Part shown: positions 50,084 through 61,139 of the stretch, in pieces | Layout: each line of letters starts with the position of its first letter | Numbering within the stretch: position 1 is the stretch's first letter | Assembly: GCA_014773175.1 (NCBI GenBank) | Contig: VXCM01000817.1 | Coordinates: forward strand, 28,501-92,500 | Reading direction: 5' to 3' | DNA length: 64,000 nucleotides | Source: Lucifuga dentata | Lineage: Eukaryota; Chordata; Actinopteri; Ophidiiformes; Bythitidae | Made by a program: the position numbers and the translations under genes | The notes under the pieces: generated by a model | Told to the model about the DNA's origin: nothing | Databases searched by the model: none | The model's input: the letters and a program-made list of their open reading frames with translations, nothing else

Positions 50084-53000
50084 GCAACAACCTCAAAAAT
50101 GCACTTCACCTCAGTCAGGCAATGTCACTCCATCCACTCCTGGCTGCTTGAGGGAAAGACCTGCACGCAAGAATCACAATGACTCATACAACACCTTCCG
50201 TGAAGACTCGTCCAGATTGCATTCCTCTGTGCTCCAAACTAAGTCACCAAAGGAGCATAGGGGAGACTCCTATCAGAGCAAGCCACCCAAGGACCAGAAT
50301 GGCGGAGAACCTCCACCAAGCACGTCAGCCAAGGAGCACAGAGGAGAGCCCCCATCATACCCCTATCCCCCACNCCTCCACCAAGCACGTCAGCCAAGGA
50401 GCACAGAGGAGAGCCCCCATCATACCCCTATCCCCCACCTCCCACTTCCCCTCCTATTCAGCCACAGCTTCAAGATTCAACAGATAAGAGCAAAAGCATC
50501 ACTTCTTTTGCTTATAAAACTGACACACTTACCAAAAAGAAAGAAGGGACTGGTGGTGGAGGAAATGGTGAGAAGCCATCCAAAAGATTTGGGCTCAGGC
50601 TCTTCAGACTGAGTTTCAAGAAGGACAAAATGAGACAGTTGGCAACCTTCTCAGCCCAGTTCCCCCCAGAGGAATGGCCACTTCGTGATGAGGATGTGCC
50701 AACCACCCCCATTCCCCACGAAGTGGAGATGGAGATTATCCGTCGAATCAACCCAGACCTAACAGTGGAGAATGTCGCAAGGCACACAGCTGTGATGAAG
50801 AGGCTAGAAGAAGAACGTACTCAGAAACATAAGTTAGGGTCTTCAGCTCAGCACAGTGCACGAAGCAGGAGGGGTAGGGGCCACAGGAGGGCGCCACATG
50901 GTAAGTCCCGCTCACATAGCAAACCCCGCACCTCCAGGGGTGATCCATCTGAGGGTTCTAACTGGGACCTTGTGTTCATGGAAAGGGATTACCGCTTTTT
51001 TAGCCACTCGTTAGTTCGCTCTCCTCGGGAGGCCATGTACACGTTGGAACGCAGGCGAAGTGGAGGTGCAACCTACTTGGTCCACAGCAACCCCAACATT
51101 ACTGAATCCTACTGTCCTGTTACCCCTGAATGGGACGTGTCTGGGGAACTGGCCAAAAGAAGGACAGAGATGCCTTTCCCTGAGCCCTCACGTGGAACAT
51201 GCCAGTCCAGAGTGCAAAGAAGTCACAGTCACAATCAGGATCGGAAGTCACGTCATGAGAGATCCGATCAAGCTAAGGAACGTTCTCGGTCCATGGACAA
51301 CTCCCTCAAGGGCCCGTCACTTGGCACACAAGAAGACTTTGAACCCAGTCTAGAGGAGCGAAGTCATTACTATACTGATGATGGCACCCTGCGGGCAACG
51401 CAGAAGTCCTCCCACTACTCAAGGATCATGTTCTCTGCTGCTAAATTCCACTCCGATTTTAATGTGCCTGATTTGGGGAAAGGGAGTTTGGATGAGTCAA
51501 GGATCCGGAGTACAATAGAGAGGAAGAAAAGCAGAGACAGCTTGCCAACTTATAATGAGCTAATGGGACTTTCTCCTAAGCCCTCAACAGATGAGTACTT
51601 CCAGTGCAATACGTCAAATGAAACAATCCTAACTGCCCCTTCGCCTCAGGCAAAATCAGAATATGACACATTAACCTCATCAGGGGGACTCCGAAAGGGC
51701 TCTCCAGCTGACCGCCAAACTCCTCACCTCACCTCTCCTCACACAATGGAGTACAAAGAGGACTTGTCGGCAGCAAAGGGACAGAATGGCTCAGTCAGAC
51801 TAACACCAAGCCAGACACCAGAGCCTGCCCAAAATGCCCGTTTGACGCCACACCAACACAATGTAGATCCTGGAGGGGGAGGAGGTGGTATAGTGATCAA
51901 GAGAAAAGAGATCTTCAGCAAGGACACTTTGTTCAAACCTCCACACAATGCCTTGTCCACAGGCTACGTGGACAGCAGCTACACCAAGTCTGGCACATTG
52001 CGGAAAGCCTCACATGCCAAATCAACCGAGGCCCTAGACAATCCTGAGCCCCAACAGCCTTCCAATTCAGCCACTTCTTCAGCTTCACCTGCAGTTTTAC
52101 AGGGCTGCTTAGAGCCAACAGTCCCCTCAGCCTCCTTTGACTATTATAATGTATCGGATGATGAGGAGGAGGAAGAGGCAGAGGAGGACTCGCACAAAGA
52201 GTTGGCAACAGCAGAGGACAATAAAGACCACGGGGAAGGGGGTGGTAATGGTGGAGGCAGTGGTAGTGGTGGGGAGGGGACCATGCAGTGGCTCCTAGAA
52301 CGGGAGAAGGACCACGATTTACAGCGAAAACTGGAGACCAATCTGACCCTACTCAGTCCCAAGGAGACGGAGAACAGCAGCAGCCAGAAATCAGCCCACT
52401 CTGCCCGTTTGGACAGCATGGACAGCAGCAGCGTCACGGTGGACAGTGGATTCAACTCCCCCAGGTATGTGCAAAATGAGCTTTTAGCGCATAAAGCTAC
52501 AGCTTGTTCATCAGACACAATATTCAAGTAAAATACAGTAGGATTTCACAATGTTTGACAGTTCAGTGTAGGGCCTGAATAATATTAGATTTGTTATGGC
52601 AAATACTATTATCAATTCAGCATAAAAAATCTGACAACAAATTGGCTGCTATTCATTGTACTTAAAAAAAAAAGAACATAATCTAAAATTACGTCTAAAA
52701 ATAGCATATTACTACCCTCTAATCTGTGATTAAATACTAAGTAATTTTTTTCATATGAAATTTAAATGCTTTTGTAGGCTAATAGTAAAGTTAAATGGGA
52801 ATGCTTATTTTGGTCGTGTTGTAATAATCATCCAATTATCAGCAAAACGTAAAGGTTTCATAGTGAGAACTGAGCGTTCTACAGCCAAATAACTCTTTTG
52901 TTTTTTCAGTTCTTAAAAAGGAGTTTAGGTATAACAGAAGTTAAGTTTCGTGGAGTTTCATTAGAGAAAAAGTATATTTCTGACAATGTTTACATCAACA

Positions 53001-56000
53001 TGTTATTATGTTACAAATGTATAATTTGTTTCTCTAGTCTTAGAAATAACATGACAAAAATTACAAAAATAGATGCCAGTGTTTGGTTATCTACAGGAAA
53101 GGACAACAAAGAAAGAAGCTAACATGTATTTACGTTTACAGTAAAATTCAGGTCAAAGCAGGTTATTTTCTTTTTCTTTTCTTGTTTTCTTTTTTTGATT
53201 ATAACAGCTACATGATTCATAAGTCCATTCATCTCCAGTTGGCTTGAACTACTGCTGGCCTGGCCCCCTCCCCTCAGAAACAAAATCTATATCTGTATCC
53301 AGAGGTACACAAACCAGATTCACACCCTCTATGAAGTGGATATTGATGATCATTATTTGTTTCCAGCTTAGGGGCAGTTTGAATGTTTCATCACAATGAA
53401 AGTTGGTGAAATAATGAGGAATGCCAGTTTTTCCTGCTTTGTCAGCCGTCCAGCATCATCTCTCTCTGACAGCAGACTCCACCCAAAACCAGACAAATCT
53501 TGGCTGTCATAATAACCCCCTTTATGAGTCATACCGTGGCTTTATTCTGACTCCAAACTGCCCAAATTTAGATCTTATTATGAAAATTAAAGTCTGACCA
53601 CCTTCAATCAATCAATCATTCACAGATTCTGACTTTGCAACGTCTTTCATTACAAACATGAACATCTGCAAAAATGTCTCACTTTAATTTTGTAACACAA
53701 TAAATCTGAATGCCAAAAAGATAAAAAGGGGCTTATGACCTGTTGAGTCACAAAATAATGGGAAGTAAATGGATCAGAATGTGTAATTCTTTTATTCTGT
53801 TGGTTGGACTATGAATAATTAAAATGATATTTAAAGCAATTTGGCAGTTCACATTTGGATCACACTGAGTTGTGACACTGTGCTGTCATTATGATCTCTC
53901 ACTGACAACAAATGGCTTACAAATCTTTGTGGCTGTAGTTATAATAGATAATAACAGACTGTGTTGTAATAATTGACTGTTTAATAGATTGTTCCAGAGG
54001 GAGATTAGATGATACAAATTGTTATGATAATAAGAGGCAAACAATGTCTGAATACATTTAAAAAGCTGTTAAAGCTTACAGTTGCCTAAAAAAAAAAAAA
54101 AAAAAAANAAAAAAAAAAAAAAAAAAACAGCTGAAAAAGTATATGAACGTTCAAAAGCTTTGAATCACCCAGAAATTTACATGTATTTGATAGAAATTGA
54201 TACTTTTACTCACCAAGGTAGCATTAAATTGATCAGAAATCAACAATGTCATTAAGTTGTTTTTATTTGATAGAATTTTTCTATTTATCAAACTTTACTT
54301 TCATCATAGAATCCTCCCTTTGCATCAATTACAGCTTTGCAGATCTTTGGCATTCTAGCTGTCAGTTTTTGAAGATATTCAGGAGAAATTTCAACTCCAT
54401 GCCTTCTATAGCTAAACTAGAGGTGTGACTGGCTTGTAGGACAGTTTTCTCTGACTTTACAGCTGAAGCTCATTCTACAAGAGCTCAGTAGGGTTCAAAT
54501 CTGGTGATTGTGCAGCCCAGTCCATCAAAGACAGAGCTCTGGCTTCCTGTTTCTTCACCAAATAAGTTTTGCATAGCTTAGAAGTATGCTTTGGATCATT
54601 TTCCTGCTGCATGATAAAATTTGCAGCAATCAAGTGCACACCACAGCGGACGGCATGACGTAAATTAGAGTGGTTTCTGGTTCATTATTCCTTGCACTCT
54701 GTGTAAATTTCTTACCTTACCAGCACCAAAGCAACTCCATGACATTACATCTCCTCTGCTGTGCTTGGCAAAAGGCATCGTGCACTCCTCCAGCATCCTT
54801 TCATTTGTTCTACGGTCTTACATATGTTCTCCTCCTTGATCCAAACACCTCAAACTTTGACTCATCTGTCCATAATTCTCCTTACCAGTCATCCACCATC
54901 CGCTGTTTGTATTGCTTTGGACATTTAACCTTTCCTTTTTAATTGCCAGCTTCAGATATGCCTTTTTCTTTGAAACTGTGCCTTTAAGACCAGAATCCTG
55001 GAGTCGTCTTTTCACTGTTGCAGATGACACTGGTATTTGGGATGCACTATTTAAAGAGGCAGCTTATCCTGTTGAGCAGTTGTTCATCTGAGCTACAAGA
55101 GTTTATCATTAGGATGCTAGAGTAATGGCTGCTGAAAATGGGGCTTTGTAGTTTTATGTGAATAATTAATTATAAATCAGTAATAACCATTTGCATCATT
55201 ATTAATATATTGGCTACATATTTAAATCAATTTAATGCCACCTTGGTTAATCAAAGTATCTATTTTTCCCCTCCTCTATTTTTATTCAAGGAAATGACAT
55301 ATAATACACATACAAGATACAATTACTGTCATTCTTTCCCATTTCCCTCCCACAAGTATCATTTTCTATCTAAAACATGAAACTTTCTGGATGATTCCAA
55401 ACTTTTGCACAATAGTGTACGTTTAACAAATGATTAGCAAATATGGCAGAAAGTCATTACTACTTTTGTGAACATGAATATAATCTAACAATGAAAAACT
55501 ATTTAGGAATCATCTGAGCATTACTGAACATGTGGTTAAAACACATTATCAGTAAAGATAATGTAGGTTGTAGGTGTAAATCTTTAGAGCTAAATATAAG
55601 ATAATGATGAACAAATGCTGTACAAGCAATAGAATTCCTCTTATAAAAATATTTTTTCTTTATTCATTATTATGTCATAAGTTTGTTAAAGCGTATAGAC
55701 TCCCATTAAGTCTAATAAACTTATATTATTCTACAATAAATTATGTAATAGTATCTAACATAAATTCAAAATATTTAACATAAATTTAACATAATGAGTA
55801 TTTTTCTGAATGAAGTGGATATGCAAGCTTTTGTGCTGGTTTGTAATTTTTTTGTTTGTTTCTTTATTTGTTTTAGAAATAAGGGAAACATTTTCTTCAT
55901 TTCCTAGACCAAATTTATACTGGTCACTCTTCATTTTCTCCTCCCTCCTCTTTTCTCATTCTTGCTTTACTGTTCCATTAAAGTTACAGCTCTCAGTAAT

Positions 56001-56437
56001 AATACTGATGGGATGATCCATCCCTAGTCAACAAAACAGCCTTTAAAATAGTTTAACTTGGATTTTAGTGATATCTCTCTTTCTAACCAAGTTCCACTTA
56101 CTGTAGGCTATAGTGTGCATTACTGCAGGGAAAAGATTTATTGGATTTTGATTTTCATTATATATTTTGAAAGTAATCTGTAACTAACAATACTGGTCAC
56201 TTGATTAAAATCTTATGCATCTCTCCATTGTGTAGGACACGTGAAAGTCTCGCATCCAACACATCCAGCATTGTGGAGAGCAATAGACGGCAGAATCCAG
56301 CGCTGAGCCCAGGCCACATTGGCACCAGTAGTATCGGACTGCCATTCAGCTTTCGCGCCATCCCAGAACCCTCCACCACGCAGCCTGAGAAACTGCAGAA
56401 GTCATCTAACTGCCTGGCCTCCATCACCAGTGTCTGA
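45058..56437 (+). CDS. stox2: STOX2, storkhead-box protein 2 (canonical transcript)
   Basis: Winged-helix protein related to STOX1, presumed transcriptional regulator. Exons: 45058-45235, 46771-46923, 49855-52464, 56236-56437. Exon 1 starts MKKNRSSNLRRAWPSSD, as in human STOX2 (MKKTRSTTLRRAWPSSD). The storkhead winged helix spans about residues 75-150 (FIPLGEILCLAISSMNSA to IYPTPEGYFIVTPQTYFI). Later conserved blocks are FSAQFPPEEWPLRDED, EMEIIRRINPDLTVENV, TPEWDVSGELAKRRTEMPF, KEIFSKDTLFKP, SFDYYNVSDDEEEE, MQWLLEREKDHDLQRKLE, SARLDSMDSSSVTVDSGF and the C terminus ending LASITSV. A polyQ tract lies at about residues 173-190. The large exon is broken at N50374: the 64-bp duplication plus N (65 bases) shifts the frame, and leaving it out makes every phase close at about 1025 residues (human 926). 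I treat the break as an assembly error. Confidence 0.96.
47337..47736 (+). repeat. Dispersed repeat, longest copy
   Basis: About 400 bp in a stox2 intron, starting GGACCATACTGG and GCATGTTTGAGCCCAATA. It is related to copies at 9519 (+), 39325 (+) and 39512-39893 (reverse). The family is not recognised. Confidence 0.7.
49654..49786. repeat. 66-bp direct duplication around N49720
   Basis: 49654-49719 is repeated at 49721-49786 and includes an (AT)n tract. It has the same assembly-gap pattern as at 50374. It lies in the intron just before the large stox2 exon. Confidence 0.9.
49773..49813 (+). repeat. 41-bp copy of stox2 coding sequence in the adjacent intron
   Basis: 49773-49813 equals 51864-51904 with one mismatch (40 of 41). 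The source encodes part of the glycine run before KRKEIFSKD. The copy ends 41 bp before the large exon begins. Confidence 0.85.
50038..50095 (+). repeat. stox2: CAG/CAA repeat encoding polyglutamine in stox2
   Basis: Mixed CAA and CAG codons give about 16 consecutive Gln between the winged helix region and KCTSPQSG. Human STOX2 as I recall it has no such tract here. Confidence 0.85.
50310..50438. repeat. stox2: 64-bp exact duplication around N50374 that breaks the stox2 frame
   Basis: 50310-50373 and 50375-50438 are identical. The offset of 65 shifts the frame by 2; omitting it links the N-terminal frame to the frame starting before 50630. Confidence 0.92.
52465..54144. other. stox2 last intron, left part
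   Basis: AT-rich with an N-split poly-A at 54089-54127. No exon or RNA gene is seen. Confidence 0.6.
54145..55421 (-). mobile_element. Degenerate Tc1/mariner-like DNA transposon
   Basis: The terminal inverted repeats are imperfect but long: the left starts TTCAAAAGCTTTGAATCACC near 54150, the right in reverse complement reads GCAAAAGTTTGGAATCATCC. Similarity continues inward for about 150-200 bp (GGTAGCATTAAATTGAT). The minus strand at 55030-54818 retains a Tc1-type transposase piece (SSATVKRRLQDSGLKG, KKKAYLKLA) with frameshifts and stops further on. It is not autonomous, and lies in the last stox2 intron. Confidence 0.85.
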
Positions 56438-56931
56438 CAGACAGCACAGACTGAGACGAGGAGATGGAGGAGGTGGTGGAGGAGAGAGGGAGTTGGAGCG
56501 AGTGAGTGAGGTGCTTCTCCATTTTTGCCCTCACTTCCCTCAACACACACACACATACACACACCTTCAGACTCCTGAGAATCCATTTACTGGGACTGTT
56601 ACAAATACAGGCATGGCTTCAAGAGACTGTTCCCACAGCTTCAGCAACTTTACTGCAAAAAAGAGAAGAAAAGCAACAGAATACCAAGACCATTGTAGGC
56701 TGAAAAACCTACTGGAAGTACTTTGATTTTGGTGACATGGATTCTAGTTTGGCTTATATCAAGATTCTTGTTATTGGTATTGGAAAGTAGTAGACTATAG
56801 GATTCAAGTTACATTTGGAAATATCAAAACTTTTTATATTACTTAACATTACATGTCCAATTAAATGTTCTCCTTCCCGAAATAGCGTCAGTTCTTCAGG
56901 ATGATTCAATGTATCAGCACAATGTCAAGAC

Positions 56932-56937
56932 AATAAA
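56932..56937 (+). terminator. stox2: stox2 polyadenylation signal candidate
   Basis: AATAAA 495 bp after the stop codon. Another AATAAA near 57437 could serve a longer form. Confidence 0.5.
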
Positions 56938-59358
56938 AGTCGATCCTGAGAACAATGAATGAAAGACATAAAAACATAAATCAGCTCAGATTTGTGTACC
57001 GCAATGCAAATGATGTATGTATACTCGATACTTTTGATATCCTAATTATTATAATGGTGGTATTAAAGATGCTATGTGACCAAAATGATGTTTGGACAAA
57101 ATGAGCTGCACCTCACCATCTACATGTTCATTACAGAACATCAGGGATGCCTGTTTTCAAAGAGGAGTTAAGTTACATTATAAATAAGTCCCTGGGTTTA
57201 AAAGGAAGAATTTCTATAGAACATTTTGGTTTTATGTTGTTAATTCTGAGCCTCTTACATCTCTGTTTTATTCCTTTTTCTGACTTAGGTTCACTCAGAC
57301 AGAATTTCATCTGCTTCCAGATACTTCTCTGCTCACTGAAACAGTGTAGATGTGGTTGTACGTGGTAACTGGAGACTGAATATTATAGTTCTGAATACTG
57401 TAATTACATCATACTAAACAGTTTTAGATGCTAAAATAAAGTAAGCTTGAGCTGTAAGCTTGAGCTGTGTCCCATTTTCATAATCGATACCAAATATATA
57501 ATATGGTCTAATCTCGTGATATAATACTTTGTAATTAGTAAGCCATCTGAACATACTATCATTTTTACCAACAGGAAGTGATAGCACATGCACACCAACT
57601 GATGTCACTCAAACTGCAGCCTTAGAAAGCTGGTGAATTATACGTTCAAATTTGGAAACTTTACAAGAGAAAGAAAAACAGTTTACCAAAGATATTTTCT
57701 GAAGACATTCTTGGAGATGTCACACCACTGTGTACGGTTTGTTGCCCCTTCATTTCCTTTTTGCAATGCATTACGGCACAATAGATTTCATAACAGCACA
57801 CTCAAAAATCAGGCAAATTAATGGGCATACTGACATCTTTGAGTATCCTTTGTTTTGTCACTTTTCAGTGTAACATACTACATACTGTAAACCTGGTTAC
57901 ATTAGTGTGCAGTATGGAAACAGGACACTAGGTTTGGTACTTTACTGCTCTGACTGCAGTACTCTGAATGACCTGTAGGTGGAGTCAGAGTAAAGCCAAT
58001 GGAGCAGACCTGATATAGATGATACACGGAATCTTCTCACAGTACAGCACAGTATAGTCCATGTTCTATTCTTTGAAATTCTATGAACGAAATTTTTGCT
58101 CTCATACAAAACTGACAACTTTTCATCAAAAAGCTTTTAAAGCTTTTTTTTTTTTTAATAGTGGAAACTTTGGAACTTAACACCCAGCACACTCTAGTGG
58201 CTAAATGGTGACATAGTTCTGGTACCAAACAGCTGGGTGAACTTTGCAAAGTGTGACTATGAAGGTTAATAAAACCAAATGGTTAATGGTAAGTGACTAG
58301 TCCTCGCATACTAGCATGCTCTGGTCTTTTAACAAGGTTGAAATATCTGCTGTGTCCCAAATCAGGAGCAGGACCATCAGGGGGATCCAACTGATGAAGG
58401 TGGGTCCTCAGGAGGACTCTGAAGGCTCTGAGGCTTGTCCCAGAAAGAGACAATCTAGCCTACAGAGACCAAAACTGTTGATGAAATCTTGAGCCGAAGA
58501 TCTCAAAATCTCAAAATTTTTCAGCAAGAACGCTCTCAAACAGCCAACACACCAACCTGAAAGGAAAAATGAAATTTCGAAGATACTGCAACACATGATT
58601 GAAAACTGGTAAACTGTGTACCAGGTAAAGGAAAACTCAGTATAACTTGCATTAATACCCGGTGTCTAATAACATACCCCAAATTTTAACAAAACATTAT
58701 TTCCATCCTGGGGCGTGGCTAAGGGGAGAACCCATTACATTTTTATGCCAATCAGGATCCAGGAGCAGATTTTAAAATGAATTCTTACAAAGTAAGATAG
58801 TTGTTTTTCAGTATTTTTTTTTATCAATTTCTTTAAAAAAAAATAAATGAATAAATAAATAAAAACAAATTTAAAAAAATATGTCATTATCAGGCATTAA
58901 CATAAAATGTGCTTTCAGAATAAAATGACCAATAAGGTGTATCACCCCTGACAATTTGCACTTACTTATAAACAGGACGTAAAACTGGTACCTATAAATT
59001 TGGAGGGGGCACACAAAGTACAGCAATAATGTCAGAAACACACATGCTTTGTTTTACCTGTGTGTATTTTAATGCAGAGGAAGTGATGTCAGAGTCTTTG
59101 AGCTACACACTCAGAGGTGGAATGATAAAACAAAACTACAGTTTAACAGGAACTCCTGGGGCTTGGCACATACAGCAATGAATTATTAACTTTAAAAACA
59201 TACATCTTACAGACATATAATACACACTTACACATAATCCAAACATACATTTGCATTTAACAAAAAAATGATGCTATCCGTTTGCACCTGATATTTTCTC
59301 CCACACTCCAAATATACAGAAGGGAAGCTGTGTGTCCAAGTAGTTTGACTGGGTGAAT

Positions 59359-59359
<1 letters not shown>

Positions 59360-59413
<54 letters not shown>
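59360..59413. repeat. (CA)n microsatellite
   Basis: About 27 CA units. Confidence 0.95.
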
Positions 59414-59415
<2 letters not shown>

Positions 59416-60859
59416 AGGAAATTAGTGTGTTTCTCTGTATCTGTGTAATCTGCTTATCATGCGTGTCTGACAAGGAAGCATGTGTGTATGTATTTCAGAA
59501 AGCAGCTAAAAAAAATTAACCGTCACACACAAACTCACATGCGCCACAGACTCCATCTCACACACAGATATGTCCCATATTTGTTTTTACAATGAAACCA
59601 TTCAAGATCTTTGAACATACTGACAAATGAAACACCTTGCCCAAAAAAACCTCGAAAACACCCCGCAGACACAACACACCTGTGCAAGAGCATACATTTG
59701 GTTCTAAGGCAATAGTGTTGTTCCACAGGTGTTGATGCAGTCTGCTGTTTGCACGCCGTGTCTCCATTTGAATACCTCTGTCTCACAGTTCAATCTGCAG
59801 AAATCAGTCTTTCAGTGTATTTTTTTTTTTTAGCACCGTGGGGATCTCTCCTTCTGTCAAAATTATGTGACTCCAAGACACAGCTGTGAAAAATCCTCTG
59901 TTCCAATATCCACTGAAAAACCTCAGCATTACAGACAGGAATGTGTGTTTGCAAAAGCATATCCATTCCTTTTTCAGAACATATTAACGTGAAAGCCTCT
60001 CTTCCTCTGATGAGTTTGTCTATGTTACATCAGCACAGGTCCAAACAGCATGAACACACAACATACCATAATGCAAAGCTTAACATTAACATCACAGACC
60101 ATGTGGAATTCTCCATTTTGATATATGTTTTTCCATTCAGCAATGGTCATCTGCGTAAGCTTTAAGTGAAGGGAAAGGTAGGACTAAGCCTCTTTTTTTT
60201 ATGTATACACACACACACGCACGCATGTACGCACACAGAGTAAACGCAAACATCATGGGTTTTACAATAAGACATGAAATAAAACCAAGTGCAGCCATTG
60301 TGAGCTGGGTTCTCCAGATCTGTTCCCAGGCATCAAAGGCAATAAAAATGTCTGAAGGTTCTTCTTAGTTACTATGAGTATAAGCAGCCGTCTGATCACA
60401 GTAAGTTGCCCAGTTTAAGGATCAAGGCTCAAGTCACAATGGCCTTAAAACTCTTTTGTGCTGCCATAATGGATTGAACAATCAGACACCATGTTGAATG
60501 CTTTTTCTTTAACACTGGTTTTGCAGGTTCAGTCAACCAAGAGTTGCTGTTGTTCCTCTTAAACAAAACATCCAAAGTCGACACTCCTGAATGTGCATGT
60601 AGTTTGTCAGTTTGTGTGTGTGCATGTGTTGTTTTTTTTTTTCTTTTTTTTTTNTTTTTTTTTTTTTTGTTTTTGTGCAACAGTATCTCCGTAATCCCAT
60701 TAGGATCTTCTGCAACCCTCTTTCCACATTGTGAACAAGGGAAGCTTGTTGTGCAGTAAAATGACCATTTCCTCCACAAAAATGGTGCATCAGTATTTCC
60801 ACTGCTGAAATTCATATTGTTATCACATTGTTTTTTCCTTTCTTATCTCAGAGTGATGA

Positions 60860-60986
60860 CCAGTGACGCCGCAGATAAAGACAACTGCACAAGACATTAA
60901 ACTGTCTTGTGGCGGCTAGTGANCCAGTGACGCCGCAGATAAAGACAACTGCACAAGACATTAAACTGTCTTGTGGCGGCTAGTGA
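60860..60986. repeat. 63-bp exact duplication around N60923
   Basis: 60860-60922 equals 60924-60986. It has the same assembly-gap signature as the other duplications. Confidence 0.9.
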
Positions 60987-61139
60987 GTGTCCTCAGTGCT
61001 AAGCCTCGTCCTCGCTGAACTTTGGTCTGTGGGTCCAAGAGGAAGGGACGGGTTGTTCTGTTCTTATTGCCAGGATGAAGTTCAAGGTAACAGTGGTGGG
61101 GCTGCACAGAGGTCAGAGGTCAGAGGATGGTGTCTGAGG

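Larger units (their letters stand above)
56938..61139. other. Convergent intergenic region, stox2 to tll1, including the tll1 3' UTR
   Basis: No supported gene. It contains a short duplication of TAAGCTTGAGCTG near 57441-57466, a (CA)n microsatellite at 59360-59413, an N-split poly-T at 60642-60668, and the gap duplication at 60860-60986. The last few hundred bases before 61140 are probably tll1 3' UTR (read on the minus strand). Confidence 0.55.

Noticed and set aside
49842..50612. A separate glutamine-rich gene
   Set aside because: It is the 5' part of the large stox2 exon, read into a false frame after the duplication at N50374.
54818..55030. Functional transposase gene
   Set aside because: Only about 70 codons remain open; the rest of the Tc1-like frame has stops and shifts.
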